Positions 1 to 7,888 of a stretch of DNA of 64,000 nt are shown in pieces. Origin of the DNA: an uncultured Alistipes sp. (GTDB lineage Bacteria > Bacteroidota > Bacteroidia > Bacteroidales > Rikenellaceae); contig NZ_CABMQJ010000003.1 of NCBI RefSeq assembly GCF_902388705.1, positions 117,214-181,213 on the forward strand. Direction: 5' to 3'. The notes beneath the pieces are model-generated. The model ran no database searches, was not told the DNA's origin, and worked only from the letters and a program-made list of their open reading frames with translations. The stretch's first letter is position 1. The number at the start of each line of letters is the position of its first letter. The translations under genes and the position numbers were made by a program.

Positions 1-319
1 CCGTGCTGCCGAAAATAACCGTATATTTGTATTGGTAGGCTTTGTCTTCGATGCAGCGTGCGATGTCGGAAAAAAAGGGGTTGGAAATATCGGAGAGGAT
101 TACACCGATAGTATTGGAACGTCCTTTACGCAGGCTGCGGGCCGCATTGTTGGGTTGATAATCGAGTGCTTCGGAGATCGAAAGTATTTTCTTTGTTGTT
201 TTGGCGCTTACGCGGTACTTTCCGCCCGACATATTGTTCATGACAAACGATACCAGCGCGACGGAAACTCCTGCTGCGTCGGCGATATCCTTGATCGTGG
301 TTTTACGTTTCGATGCCAT
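1..319 (-). CDS. LacI-family transcriptional regulator (N-terminal part, cut by window edge)
   Basis: About 106 N-terminal residues are present; the rest lies left of the window. The N-terminus is a LacI helix-turn-helix (TIKDIADAAGVSVALVSFVM) followed by the hinge region (YQPNNAARSLRKGRS) and the first strand of the periplasmic-binding-like sensor domain (TIGVILSDISNPFFSDIA). Family members bind operator DNA as dimers and respond to a sugar or nucleoside-type ligand. The ligand cannot be told from this piece. The ATG at 317-319 is chosen because the HTH begins eight residues in, and a strong Bacteroidales promoter lies about 30 bases upstream. The sequence reads cleanly up to the window edge. 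Confidence 0.93.
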   Translation of the reverse strand, partial: MASKRKTTIKDIADAAGVSVALVSFVMNNMSGGKYRVSAKTTKKILSISEALDYQPNNAARSLRKGRSNTIGVILSDISNPFFSDIARCIEDKAYQYKYTVIFGST

Positions 320-348
320 TTTGTCGGAATAAGGGATAACTTCTACTG

Positions 349-379
349 CAAAAGTAGCTAAAACAATTTAACAAACAAA
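349..379 (-). promoter_or_regulatory. Bacteroidales sigma-ABfr-type promoter of the LacI-family gene
   Basis: Reading the minus strand, TTTG (376-379) is followed after exactly 19 bases by TACTTTTG (349-356). This matches the TTTG-N19-21-TAnnTTTG consensus of Bacteroides housekeeping promoters. It sits in AT-rich DNA about 30 bases before the ATG at 319. It is the best-formed promoter in the window. Confidence 0.75.
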
Positions 380-509
380 TTTTTGGTCGATTATTTTATG
401 ATTTTTATAAAAAATGGGCGCAAATTTTATCGCTGATGGGTAAATTGATGCAAGGGCCTGTGTGCAGATTTGGATTCCGGAACGTGTGGAAGTTTATTCT
501 CCTGCCACC

Positions 510-1244
510 TCAAATCTCCGCGAAAAGATTGAACTGGTGCAGCAGGGTGAACGTGAAGAAGGCGCCGATGATGACGCACAGCACGACGAGCAGCGCGTTG
601 AGTATGCGCGGCGAGGGTTTTGTCGCCTGCGAGGCGTTGTTGCGGATGTATTCGCGGAAAAAGAGGTAGAGCGCCGGAACGATGCTGCATGCCAGCAGGT
701 AGTCTTCGGGGATGCCGAAGAAGTAGACTTTCGAAAGGCCGATCAACGCCCAGTGGCAGAGGAACATGGCCAGCACGATGTTGACCCTTTCGGAGAAGGC
801 CAGCATCAGCCCGATGGTGAATACGGCCACCGAGCAGGGCATTACGGGCGAGGTGATCATCGGGAACGTGCGGCCCAGCGCCAGCGAAAAGAGCGGATAG
901 ACGAGCGGCATGGCGAACAGCAGCAGTGCGAATGCGGTATGGTTGCCCGTACGCTCGAGCGAAGCGTGTTTGACCGCGAGGTCGTACACCCAGATACACC
1001 CCATGATGGCCCAGAAAATCGCCAGCATGTCGTGGTATTCGCGCGGTTCGCAGTACACGAGGTAGTAAACCCCGGCTATCCAGAAGTTGAGCATCGCCAT
1101 AAAGACTTTCATGGCGATGCGCACGGCGGGCGACGGCCGCAGGTAGAGCAGCAGGGTCAGCACCACGGCGGCCGCGACCAGCACGACCTGTGCGGGCCAT
1201 GTTGCGGCGTTGTAGGAGGCGATTGTATTCCAGAAAATTTCCAT
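510..1244 (-). CDS. DUF6064-like multi-pass membrane protein
   Basis: A 244-residue hydrophobic protein with about seven predicted membrane segments and no extracytoplasmic domain. The N-terminus (MEIFWNTIASYNAATWPAQV) resembles DUF6064 membrane proteins, whose function is unknown. Conserved polar residues lie between helices (CEPREYHD around residues 65-72; HWALIGLSKVYFFGIPEDY around 164-182). It starts six bases after the stop of the small ThrE subunit, so it is very likely co-transcribed with the exporter pair and may act with it in the inner membrane. No terminator is obvious in the 190 bases between its stop and the divergent LacI promoter region. Confidence 0.7.
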   Translation of the reverse strand: MEIFWNTIASYNAATWPAQVVLVAAAVVLTLLLYLRPSPAVRIAMKVFMAMLNFWIAGVYYLVYCEPREYHDMLAIFWAIMGCIWVYDLAVKHASLERTGNHTAFALLLFAMPLVYPLFSLALGRTFPMITSPVMPCSVAVFTIGLMLAFSERVNIVLAMFLCHWALIGLSKVYFFGIPEDYLLACSIVPALYLFFREYIRNNASQATKPSPRILNALLVVLCVIIGAFFTFTLLHQFNLFAEI

Positions 1245-1250
1245 GGGTTG

Positions 1251-1751
1251 TTATTTGTCGGTGCGTTTGCGCCGCGTGAGCGAGAATGCCCGGCGGTTGA
1301 AAACGAAAATGGGCAGCGTGGCCCCGGCGGCCAGCAGTGCGATTACGCTGAACGACACGGTGGCGTTGAGGAAGAACTGCTGCATGTATTGCAATCCCTG
1401 TCCCGGGTCGTTGAGCGACTGCAGGAACATGATGAGCGAAAAAACGGTCTTGTAGGCGTAGATGCCCGGCACCATCGGCAGCAGCGCCGGGATATAAAGC
1501 GCCGTCATCGGGCAGCGGATGCCCCGTCCCAGCCACAGGCTGCCGAATCCGATCGTTATCGAGGCGAACAGCGAAGCCGTTGCGATGTCGAACGAAAGGC
1601 CGTGCATCAGGCAGAAACGCAGCGCGTGCCCCACGGCCGCCAGCAGGGCGATGCGGGGAAATGCCCGCATGGGCGGGTCGGAGATGGCGCCGAATCCGAC
1701 CGCCGCGATTGCCGCGAAAAGTCCGTCGAGCAGGATGTCAGCCACTATCAT
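1251..1751 (-). CDS. Threonine/serine exporter family protein, small subunit (ThrE_2 type)
   Basis: 166 residues with four to five membrane helices, matching the C-terminal half of ThrE exporters (PF12821/DUF3815 type). The motif MTALYIPALLPMVPGIYAYK around residues 83-102 is the typical PxLxxxxPGxxxY signature. It is expected to combine with the product of the upstream gene into a complete amino-acid exporter of the inner membrane. ThrE of actinobacteria is a single fused polypeptide; many bacteria carry it as two genes, as here. Its ATG overlaps the upstream stop by four bases (ATGA, 1748-1751), a sign of translational coupling and probably stoichiometric assembly. Substrate preference for threonine/serine is taken from the family and is not shown by the sequence. 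Confidence 0.85.
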   Translation of the reverse strand: MIVADILLDGLFAAIAAVGFGAISDPPMRAFPRIALLAAVGHALRFCLMHGLSFDIATASLFASITIGFGSLWLGRGIRCPMTALYIPALLPMVPGIYAYKTVFSLIMFLQSLNDPGQGLQYMQQFFLNATVSFSVIALLAAGATLPIFVFNRRAFSLTRRKRTDK

Positions 1752-2515
1752 AACAGTCCGTCCTTAACCATTAGCAATGTCGCCGAGAGCCCCACGGCGA
1801 TACAGATGATGAGCAGCAGGGCGTTTATCAGGCGGCTGCAACCGATCAGGATGTGGCCCTCGACGATGTCGATTACGCCGTTGATGAGCGGTACGCCCGG
1901 TACGAGGAACAGCACGCTCGTCGCCAGCGCCGTTTCGGCCGTGCAGTCGAAACGCAGTGCGGCCGAGGCGCACAGCGATGCCATGAATGCCGAGATGATG
2001 AAAATCAGGAAGTGGTTCACGCCGTGCGCCTGCATGCGCTGTTTGGCGGCGAAACCCACGAGCGTCGCGGTGAAGACGATGCTTACGGCCGTCCAGTCGC
2101 CGCCGAACAGCTTGCAGAACGACGCGTTGGCCAACCCGACGGTAATCAGCACGAAAATCGGGTCGATGCGCGGTTTTGCGACCAGTTCGCCGTAGCGCCT
2201 TCGGATCTCACCGAGCGGCAGCGCCTCGTCGACGGCGTCCCAGCTCAAGGCGCTCAAATCGGAGTTGCGTTCGAAGCTGATCGGCAGGGCGGGAATCTTC
2301 ACCACACGGGTAATCGCCTCGCCGCTCGCAGCGTCGCGGGCCGTGATGATCGTGCTTTTCTGGAAACTCGACAACTGGATATCGATTCCCTGCGACTCCC
2401 CGATGCGCTGCGAGTTGCGTATTACGCGCGAAGTATGCACGCCCGAGCCGAGCAGGTAGGTCGAATACTCCGCAATGAAGTCGAGGATTTCCGTCAGTTC
2501 TTGTCTGGTTTTCAT
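1748..2515 (-). CDS. Threonine/serine exporter family protein, large subunit (DUF1212/ThrE)
   Basis: 255 residues. The cytosolic N-terminal part (about 1-115) carries the DUF1212 signature: LLGSGVHTSRVIRNSQRIGE near residue 22 and the RVVKIP region near 90. Five membrane helices follow, with the conserved LFLVPGVPLINGVIDIVEGH near residues 196-215. It is the first gene of a three-gene unit (ThrE large, ThrE small, DUF6064-like). Efflux of threonine, serine or small peptides across the inner membrane is the family role. The start is the first ATG after a -7 promoter box that ends only about nine bases upstream, so the leader would be very short. Confidence 0.87.
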   Translation of the reverse strand: MKTRQELTEILDFIAEYSTYLLGSGVHTSRVIRNSQRIGESQGIDIQLSSFQKSTIITARDAASGEAITRVVKIPALPISFERNSDLSALSWDAVDEALPLGEIRRRYGELVAKPRIDPIFVLITVGLANASFCKLFGGDWTAVSIVFTATLVGFAAKQRMQAHGVNHFLIFIISAFMASLCASAALRFDCTAETALATSVLFLVPGVPLINGVIDIVEGHILIGCSRLINALLLIICIAVGLSATLLMVKDGLL

Positions 2516-2523
2516 AGCGAGGG

Positions 2524-2531
2524 CAAAAATA
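2524..2531 (-). promoter_or_regulatory. Candidate -7 box (TATTTTTG) of the threonine exporter operon
   Basis: The minus strand reads TATTTTTG, a match to TAnnTTTG, nine bases before the ATG at 2513-2515. A TTTG lies upstream at 2544-2547 but only 12 bases away, so the -33 element is poor. If used, the transcript would be nearly leaderless. Confidence 0.4.
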
Positions 2532-2623
2532 GTGTATTTCGGTCAAACCGCCCTCCCCGGCGCCGGAAAAATGCACGAACCCTTTCGTCCGGTGCCGGGC
2601 GGGCATTGTACCCGCTGTTGCGG

Positions 2624-3094
2624 CTACGGTTTGCGGCGGAAGCGCCCGGTAATATCTTCCATTCCGCCGTCCGGGCCGATTTTGTACAGCCGTTGGTTGG
2701 TCGTCGGCGAGGTCAGCGGGCCCAACTCTTCGACCCAGCCGCCCAGCTTTATGTAGTCGAACGCCTGCGGTGCGATGCCCGCGGGCAGTTCGCTGCGGCC
2801 CGAATACCATCCTGTGCGCAGCGCCGGAAACTCCTGCCGCACGACGCCCGCCAGCCGGGCGATTTGTGCCGGTGCGGCGTCGCCGCCCATGAAGCAGACG
2901 CAGGTCACCGAACGCCCGTAACGGGCGAGCAGCGCCCGCAACTCCGCATCGTCCAATACCTGTCCCGCATCGGCCTGCAGGTGCGGGCTGTGGCATCCCG
3001 GACAGCGGTTGGGGCAGTTCGTGATGTTGATTGCCAGCGTCGTTTCGCCCGGAATCTCTGCGAATACGACGTCGAAATTGTGATACCTGACCAT
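2624..3094 (-). CDS. nrdG: Anaerobic ribonucleoside-triphosphate reductase activating protein NrdG
   Basis: 156-residue radical SAM activase. The iron-sulfur motif is C27-x3-C31-x2-C34 (NCPNRCPGCHSP), the NrdG form. The FMGGDAAP segment near residue 82 is the usual GG(E/D) SAM-contact motif. It reductively cleaves S-adenosylmethionine to install the glycyl radical on NrdD, allowing dNTP synthesis without oxygen. It starts six bases after the nrdD stop and shares its transcript, so it also falls under the cobalamin riboswitch upstream of nrdD. Length is normal for the family and no residue is missing. Confidence 0.95.
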   Translation of the reverse strand: MVRYHNFDVVFAEIPGETTLAINITNCPNRCPGCHSPHLQADAGQVLDDAELRALLARYGRSVTCVCFMGGDAAPAQIARLAGVVRQEFPALRTGWYSGRSELPAGIAPQAFDYIKLGGWVEELGPLTSPTTNQRLYKIGPDGGMEDITGRFRRKP

Positions 3095-3100
3095 CGCCCG

Positions 3101-5194
3101 CTACTGCGCTTTGGCGTAATAGCGTTGCGCCGCCTCCTTCTGGCGTGCCGCCGAGAAGTTCGACACCCGCTTCATGTAGCCGATTACGCGCGTCAGGTAG
3201 TCGAGGTTGTCGCTGTGACACGCGGGGCACTCCTTCAGGTAACGTTTGTCGATGTGCCCGCACTTGTTGCAGACCGTGTTGGGGATGTTGAACGTGAAGT
3301 AGTTGCACCCTTCGGCCGCGGCTACGCGCAGCAGGTGGCGGTACTGTTCCTGCGTGAGGTGCTCTTCGAGGTTCATGTGCAGCGCCGAGCCGCCCGTGAG
3401 GTGGTCGATGTAGCGGCGGCCGTGGAGCCGGAACTTGTCGATGACGTTCAGCGACTCGTCCTCGACGACGTAGAAATAGGAGTTGTAACAGTCGCGCGGC
3501 ACGGCGTAGCCGTCCTCGCGGTCCCACTTGGCGTGCTTCACGCCCACGTTTTCGGCCGGAATCATTTCGCAGTTGAACATCACCTCTTTCGAGCGGTACT
3601 TCTTGTTGTAACGCTCGATCAGCCCCAGCACGTTTTGCACGAAGGCGACGTAGTCGTCGTTGTCGTTGATGGGGAGCCCCAGCGACTCCGCCGCTTCGAC
3701 CAGTCCGTTGACGCCGATGGTGAGGTACTGGCGCGCGAGGTTGATGTACCCGGCGTCGAACAGCGGAAGCATGCCTTTGGCCTGCAGCTCCTTGAGGTTT
3801 TCGTTGTAGGCCATCTGCACCTTGTGTACCAGGTCCACGACCTCCTCGAGGTACGTGAGGTAGTGCATGCCGTTCTTGGTGGCGTACTGGATGCAGCGGT
3901 TGAGGTTGATGGTCAGCACGCTCTTCGAGCCGGTCGAAACGCCGCCCGCCCCGAGCGTATAGCTGAATCCGTTGTCCTGGATTTCGTTGCGCAGGCGGCA
4001 GCACGACGACAGCGAGTCGGCGTTGTCGCTGATGTAGGTGAAGAACGAGTGCCCTTCGGAGTACATCCGTGCCGTGAAGTCGCCCCACTCCCTGTCCATC
4101 GCGTCACCGTCTTTGGTGAGCAGCGCCATCGTCTCGACCGGGAAGGTCAGCACGGTCTTCGTGCGCTCGCGGTTGAACCAGGTCATGAAACGCTTCTGCA
4201 GCCACGACAGCGACTCCCAGTGCGGGTGCGAGCCGTCCGGGAATACGAATTCGCCGAAGAGGCTTTCGAAATAGTAGCGGTCGTAGTAGGCCACGTTCCA
4301 GAACACGGCCTGGAAATTACGCGCCCCGGTCGGCTGGTTGATCGAGTAGACGATTTGCTCGAAGCAGTCGGTAATCATCTTGTCGATCGTGCGGTGCTTG
4401 TTCGAGAGGTCGACCACCTCGCCGGCCCGCTTGTAGTAGTCTTCGCCGTACTCCTGCTCGATGAAGTAATTCATGTACATCAGGAATTCCGGTGTGGCGC
4501 ATGCACCCGAGAGCATCGACGACACGATGAATACCATGTTGACGAAGCCGCCGCAGAACGATTTGAGGTTGGTCGGCCGCGTCGAGTTGCCGCCCACCGA
4601 CAGCGTGCCGTTCAGCAGCCACGGGTACATCGTAATCGAGGCGCAGTAGTTGGCCATCGACGTTTCGTCGTTCTTGTAGATGAAGTGGTTCTTCAGCAGG
4701 TATAGGTACTTGTCCGACAGCTCTTTGCCGTACATCTCCTTGATGCGGTCGGTCAGCAGGCGGCGGTTCAGCCGGATGAAGTTCTGCTTGGGCAGCTCGC
4801 CGATCAGCGTGGCGATGTTCTTGTTCTCGACATTGGCGTTGGCGTCGTATTTCGAGCCCGAGGCGGGGTTCGAAGCGTCGCAGTAGTTAATCAGGAACTC
4901 CAGTTTTTCGCGGTCTTCGCGGTCTTCGGTGTGCTTTTGCCGGTAGAGCATGTAGCTTTTGGCCACGGCGAAATAGCGCTCGGCCATGAGCGCCACCTCG
5001 ACCTGGTTCTGGATCTCCTCGACCGACATGCCGTCGGCCACGCGTACGCGGCTCAACACCGACGTCAGGTCGTCGTCCGTGGCATAGCCGCCGACCGAAA
5101 GGAATGCCCTGCTGATTGCGCGTTTGATTTTCTCGACCGAAAACGTTTCCCGTTTGCCGTCGCGCTTGACGATGTAAAGTTCCGAAATGCCCAT
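3101..5194 (-). CDS. nrdD: Anaerobic (class III) ribonucleoside-triphosphate reductase NrdD
   Basis: 697 residues. An ATP-cone allosteric domain fills about residues 1-95 (IVKRDGKRETFSVEKIKRAI). The glycyl-radical barrel follows. A C-terminal zinc ribbon has four cysteines (C642, C645, C656, C659), then the glycyl radical loop RVIGY with Gly672. It reduces ribonucleoside triphosphates to deoxy forms under anaerobic conditions. The reading frame stays open far upstream, but the ATG at 5192-5194 is chosen because the ATP cone starts there and the upstream DNA is a cobalamin riboswitch. nrdG follows after six bases. Internal residues look intact, and the protein aligns in length with Bacteroides NrdD. 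Confidence 0.96.
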   Translation of the reverse strand: MGISELYIVKRDGKRETFSVEKIKRAISRAFLSVGGYATDDDLTSVLSRVRVADGMSVEEIQNQVEVALMAERYFAVAKSYMLYRQKHTEDREDREKLEFLINYCDASNPASGSKYDANANVENKNIATLIGELPKQNFIRLNRRLLTDRIKEMYGKELSDKYLYLLKNHFIYKNDETSMANYCASITMYPWLLNGTLSVGGNSTRPTNLKSFCGGFVNMVFIVSSMLSGACATPEFLMYMNYFIEQEYGEDYYKRAGEVVDLSNKHRTIDKMITDCFEQIVYSINQPTGARNFQAVFWNVAYYDRYYFESLFGEFVFPDGSHPHWESLSWLQKRFMTWFNRERTKTVLTFPVETMALLTKDGDAMDREWGDFTARMYSEGHSFFTYISDNADSLSSCCRLRNEIQDNGFSYTLGAGGVSTGSKSVLTINLNRCIQYATKNGMHYLTYLEEVVDLVHKVQMAYNENLKELQAKGMLPLFDAGYINLARQYLTIGVNGLVEAAESLGLPINDNDDYVAFVQNVLGLIERYNKKYRSKEVMFNCEMIPAENVGVKHAKWDREDGYAVPRDCYNSYFYVVEDESLNVIDKFRLHGRRYIDHLTGGSALHMNLEEHLTQEQYRHLLRVAAAEGCNYFTFNIPNTVCNKCGHIDKRYLKECPACHSDNLDYLTRVIGYMKRVSNFSAARQKEAAQRYYAKAQ

Positions 5195-5245
5195 ATTTAT
5201 CCTAATAGTTGTTTGTATGCCTGTCGTGCGGGGACGTCGCTCCCT

Positions 5246-5262
5246 CCCGCGCCTGCCGCGGG
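5246..5262 (-). other. GC-rich hairpin in the nrdD leader (possible expression platform)
   Basis: A perfect 6-bp stem, CCCGCG-CCTGC-CGCGGG on the plus strand, lies between the riboswitch aptamer and the nrdD start, about 50 bases before the ATG. It has no U tract, so it is not a standard terminator. A role in ribosome access or pairing with the aptamer is an inference. Confidence 0.35.
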
Positions 5263-5324
5263 AAGAGTGGGTGTCACCCTGAAGAATCTGTGGTGTAAAA
5301 ATGTCCGGGTATTGCCCTAAATCC

Positions 5325-5528
5325 CGAGGGCGGATACCGTTCCTCGCAAGGCAGGTCTTCTGACTCGCCCCGTCCGCACGCCTTCCCGCCCCGTGTAGGG
5401 GCAGTGGCTCAAAGAGTGTGCGGAACGCAACGGAGCTTACAGCTACGGGAATAGTCCCTGATTTCCACAGGAGTTCCCTTTTGATCCCGTGCCGGCAGCC
5501 GCCGGCGGGGAACCTTGCACGGGAGCAA
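5325..5528 (-). ncRNA. Cobalamin (B12) riboswitch upstream of nrdDG
   Basis: Read on the minus strand, the core shows the diagnostic blocks in order. These are GGGAACTCCTGTGGAAATC and CAGGGACTATTCCCG, then TAGCTGTAAGCTCC, then GAGCCACTG, and finally the B12 box GAGTCAGAAGACCTGCC (5350-5366). The closing P1 arms are near 5511-5515 (GGTTCC) and 5338-5343 (GGAACG). It directly precedes nrdD with about 130 bases of leader. Cobalamin riboswitches normally shut off expression when adenosylcobalamin is plentiful, which fits control of a B12-independent ribonucleotide reductase in a cell that also has a B12-dependent one. That second enzyme is not in this window. End points are approximate. Confidence 0.9.
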
Positions 5529-5531
5529 ATG

Positions 5532-5539
5532 TAAAGATA
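5532..5539 (-). promoter_or_regulatory. Candidate -7 box (TATCTTTA) for the riboswitch-nrdDG transcript
   Basis: The minus strand reads TATCTTTA, one mismatch from TAnnTTTG, placed so that a start about seven bases later would fall right at the riboswitch 5' end. The -33 element is not clear; a TTTG at 5553-5556 is only 13 bases away. Confidence 0.4.
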
Positions 5540-5679
5540 CTTCCCCGAAGCGCAAATATCCCCTGCGGCTTTTAATGAACAAATTGTAAACAAAAACGGG
5601 TATTCCGGGAATCCGGCGCTGGCGGACAGGCGGTTGCCCGCAGTGCATTCCGCCGGCCCCGCCGGATGCCGGGCCCACG

Positions 5680-5711
5680 AAAAAAGACACGCCGGACGGA
5701 GCGTGTCTTTT
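5680..5711 (-). terminator. Intrinsic terminator after the aldo/keto reductase gene
   Basis: Minus strand: AAAAGACACGC, an 8-base loop, then GCGTGTCTTTTTT. The stem is 7 bp (GACACGC/GCGTGTC at 5686-5692 and 5701-5707), extended by flanking A/T pairs, and is followed by six T. It lies about 50 bases after the stop at 5758 and ends the five-gene transport unit. Confidence 0.8.
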
Positions 5712-5757
5712 GGATTCGGGCGGGCGCCGGAACGCCTTCCCTGTAAATCCCGGCGGG

Positions 5758-6906
5758 TCAGTATCCGAATTTGGCCGCCGCCCGCCGCATATGCCCGACG
5801 ATGTCGACGCCGAACGGACAGTTTTTCTCGCACCGGCCGCAGGCGATGCACTCCGAGGCGTGGTGCGGCAGCACTCTGTAATGCTCGCGTACGGTTTCCG
5901 GCACTTCGTCCTGCGCCCGGGCCAGGTTGTAATATTTGTTTACGGCGGCGATGTCGATTCCCGCCGTGCAGGGGGCGCAGTGGCCGCAGTACATGCAGTG
6001 TCCCTCCCACGAGAACCTGTCCAGTCCGGCCAGCGCCTGCGTGTAGTCGCGTTCCGCCGCCGGGGCCGTGCACCAGGCGAGTGCGGCCTGCATCTCGGCG
6101 CGGCTGCGGCAGCCGGCCATGACGGCGGCCACGCCCGGCCGCGTGAGGGCGTATTCGAGGCATTGCACCGGGGTCATCGGACGTCCGAAAGGCGAGTCGG
6201 CGTCACTCAACAGGTCGCCGCCGCCGTAGGCTTTCATCACGTCGACGGCGACGCCTTCGCGTTCGCAGAATTCATAGAGCCGCTGCCGTTCGGGGTCGAT
6301 GTTGTGCAGGCTGCGGGCATAGCTTTCGCCGGCCCACAGCTTGTCCGCGTCGTCGCTCGGCGGCAGCAAATCGTAACAGGGGTTTACCGAGAACATCAGC
6401 ACGTCGATTGCACCCGTTTCGGCGGCCATGCGCGCGACGACGGGGTTGTGGCTGCTCATGCCGATATGGCGGATGCGCCCTTCCGATTTGAGCTTTTGCG
6501 CCAGCCGCAGGACGGGCCCGTCGAGCACTTTCCGCAGGTCGGCTTCAGCGTCGACGTAGTGAATCATCCCGATTTCGAGGTAATCCGTGCCCAGCCGGGC
6601 GAGCAGGTCTTCGAACGCCGCCAGCGTTTTCTGCGGGTCGCGCGTGCGCAGGTACTGCCCCGCTTCCCATACCGAGCAGAGGTGTCCCTGGATGACGAAC
6701 TTTTCGCGCCGCCCGGCCAGCGCCGCACCGATGTTGCTGCGCAGTTCCGGGTTCGAGGCGTAGAGGTCGAGGAAGTTGATGCCGTTGCCGAGCGCGAAAT
6801 CGAAATCGGCCCGCACCGCTGCGGCCGTCCTGTTCATGAACCCTTCGCAGCCCAGCGCGATGGCGCTGACTTTCAGTCCTGTGCGCCCCAGAGTCCGGTA
6901 CTCCAT
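5758..6906 (-). CDS. Aldo/keto reductase with C-terminal 2x[4Fe-4S] ferredoxin domain
   Basis: 382 residues. The aldo/keto reductase barrel (about 1-290) opens with YRTLGRTGLKVSAIALG and includes LDLYASNPELR (Asp47, Tyr49). A ferredoxin domain follows, with C304, C307, C310, C313 (CMYCGHCAPC) and C353, C356, C359, C363 (CIACGRCEKNC). Such fusions are oxidoreductases that can pass electrons through iron-sulfur clusters; substrates are mostly unknown. The lysine usually found in the catalytic tetrad seems replaced (KFVIQGHL around residue 69), so the chemistry may not be classical NADPH carbonyl reduction. It begins one base after the DUF362 gene stop and is the last gene of the transport unit. 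Confidence 0.9.
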   Translation of the reverse strand: MEYRTLGRTGLKVSAIALGCEGFMNRTAAAVRADFDFALGNGINFLDLYASNPELRSNIGAALAGRREKFVIQGHLCSVWEAGQYLRTRDPQKTLAAFEDLLARLGTDYLEIGMIHYVDAEADLRKVLDGPVLRLAQKLKSEGRIRHIGMSSHNPVVARMAAETGAIDVLMFSVNPCYDLLPPSDDADKLWAGESYARSLHNIDPERQRLYEFCEREGVAVDVMKAYGGGDLLSDADSPFGRPMTPVQCLEYALTRPGVAAVMAGCRSRAEMQAALAWCTAPAAERDYTQALAGLDRFSWEGHCMYCGHCAPCTAGIDIAAVNKYYNLARAQDEVPETVREHYRVLPHHASECIACGRCEKNCPFGVDIVGHMRRAAAKFGY

Positions 6907-6907
6907 G

Positions 6908-7876
6908 CTATTTCAGCTCAACGAGTTCGTATTGCTGCGAGCCCAGTCCGATCGCTTCGCCGTGCTCGAGCGTGTGGATGCCGTGGCGCGATTCCATGCG
7001 TTCGATCAGGTGCACCTTGCCCGCATCGGGCGAGGCGTAGACCAAATCGACGCACGCCTTGTCGAGGGCCACGGGGTCAATCGAGGCGAGTATGCCGATG
7101 TCGCCCATCTTCGGCTCCTCGGGGTGCGCGTCGCAGTCGCAGTCGACCGAGAGGTTGTTCATCACGTTGATGTAGAGTATCTTTTCGCCGCAGTGGTCGG
7201 CCACCGATTTGGCCGCTTCGGCCATCGATTCGAGGAAGTCGTCCTGCGGGGGCAGATCGCCCCACATCTCGGCGGCGTTCTTCGTCTTCCCGGCCGAATG
7301 TATCCAGGCCTTGCCCGACGACGAGGCGATGCCGATCGAGATGTTCTTCACCGCGCCGCCGAAGCCGCCCATGGCGTGTCCCTTGAAGTGCGAGAGCACG
7401 ACCGTGAAGTCGTAGCCGGGGTAATGCGAGCCGACGAAATTCTCCCGGAGGTGCCTGCCGCCCTTCACGGGCAGGCTCGCCTCGCCGTCGGCGTCCATGA
7501 TGTCGATGGGGGCGATGGCCGTGAAGCCGTGGTCGGCGGCGGCTTTCAGGTGGTCTGCGGTGCTGGCGCGGCCGCCGCCGTAGGCCGTGTTGCACTCGAC
7601 GATGGTGCCCCCCACTTTCTGCACGAGGTCCTTGATAAGCTCCGGCTTGAGGAAGTTATGCCCGCCCGGCTCCCCGGTGCTCAATTTGACGGCGACCTTT
7701 CCGGACACGGGCCGCTCGAGCGCCTCGTAGAGGCGCACCATGTTCTCCGGCGTGATTTCCCGGACGAAATATACCTCGGGCGTTTCGGGCTCCTGCCCGC
7801 CGCCCTGTGCCGATCCGCAGCCTGTGGCTGCGAAGGGCAGAACCGACAGCAATGAAACCATATATGTTTTTATCAT
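6908..7876 (-). CDS. DUF362-domain lipoprotein
   Basis: 322 residues. The signal peptide ends in a lipobox (FAATGC, Cys20), so it is probably a periplasm-facing lipoprotein. The mature part matches DUF362 throughout: VAVKLSTGEPGGHNFLKP near 60, a glycine-rich HFKGHAMGGFGGAVKNISIG near 163-182, and a cysteine pair in SVDCDCDAHPEEP near 244-256. DUF362 proteins often sit beside or carry iron-sulfur domains and have no settled function. It lies between an ECF transporter S-component and a ferredoxin-type aldo/keto reductase, which suggests a binding or redox step on an imported compound; that role is an inference. The next gene starts one base after its stop. Confidence 0.87.
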   Translation of the reverse strand: MIKTYMVSLLSVLPFAATGCGSAQGGGQEPETPEVYFVREITPENMVRLYEALERPVSGKVAVKLSTGEPGGHNFLKPELIKDLVQKVGGTIVECNTAYGGGRASTADHLKAAADHGFTAIAPIDIMDADGEASLPVKGGRHLRENFVGSHYPGYDFTVVLSHFKGHAMGGFGGAVKNISIGIASSSGKAWIHSAGKTKNAAEMWGDLPPQDDFLESMAEAAKSVADHCGEKILYINVMNNLSVDCDCDAHPEEPKMGDIGILASIDPVALDKACVDLVYASPDAGKVHLIERMESRHGIHTLEHGEAIGLGSQQYELVELK

Positions 7877-7888
7877 GGCTTTGAGGAA

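Larger units (their letters stand above)
5195..5757. other. 563-base gene-free stretch between nrdD and the aldo/keto reductase gene
   Basis: It holds the nrdD leader hairpin, the cobalamin riboswitch, its candidate promoter and the terminator hairpin of the adjoining operon. The remaining part (about 5567-5679) shows no gene or recognisable site. The nrdD frame stays open here in the minus direction, but that is a consequence of high GC and not coding. Confidence 0.8.

Noticed and set aside
1853..4705. Long plus-strand open frame of 950 residues
   Set aside because: It lies antisense to the exporter, nrdG and nrdD genes and is low in complexity (Val/Arg/Ala/Glu-rich), a typical high-GC shadow.
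5195..6163. Upstream extension of the nrdD reading frame to 1020 residues
   Set aside because: The extra 323 residues lie over a cobalamin riboswitch and the neighbouring aldo/keto reductase gene and have no domain; the ATP cone starts at the ATG at 5194.
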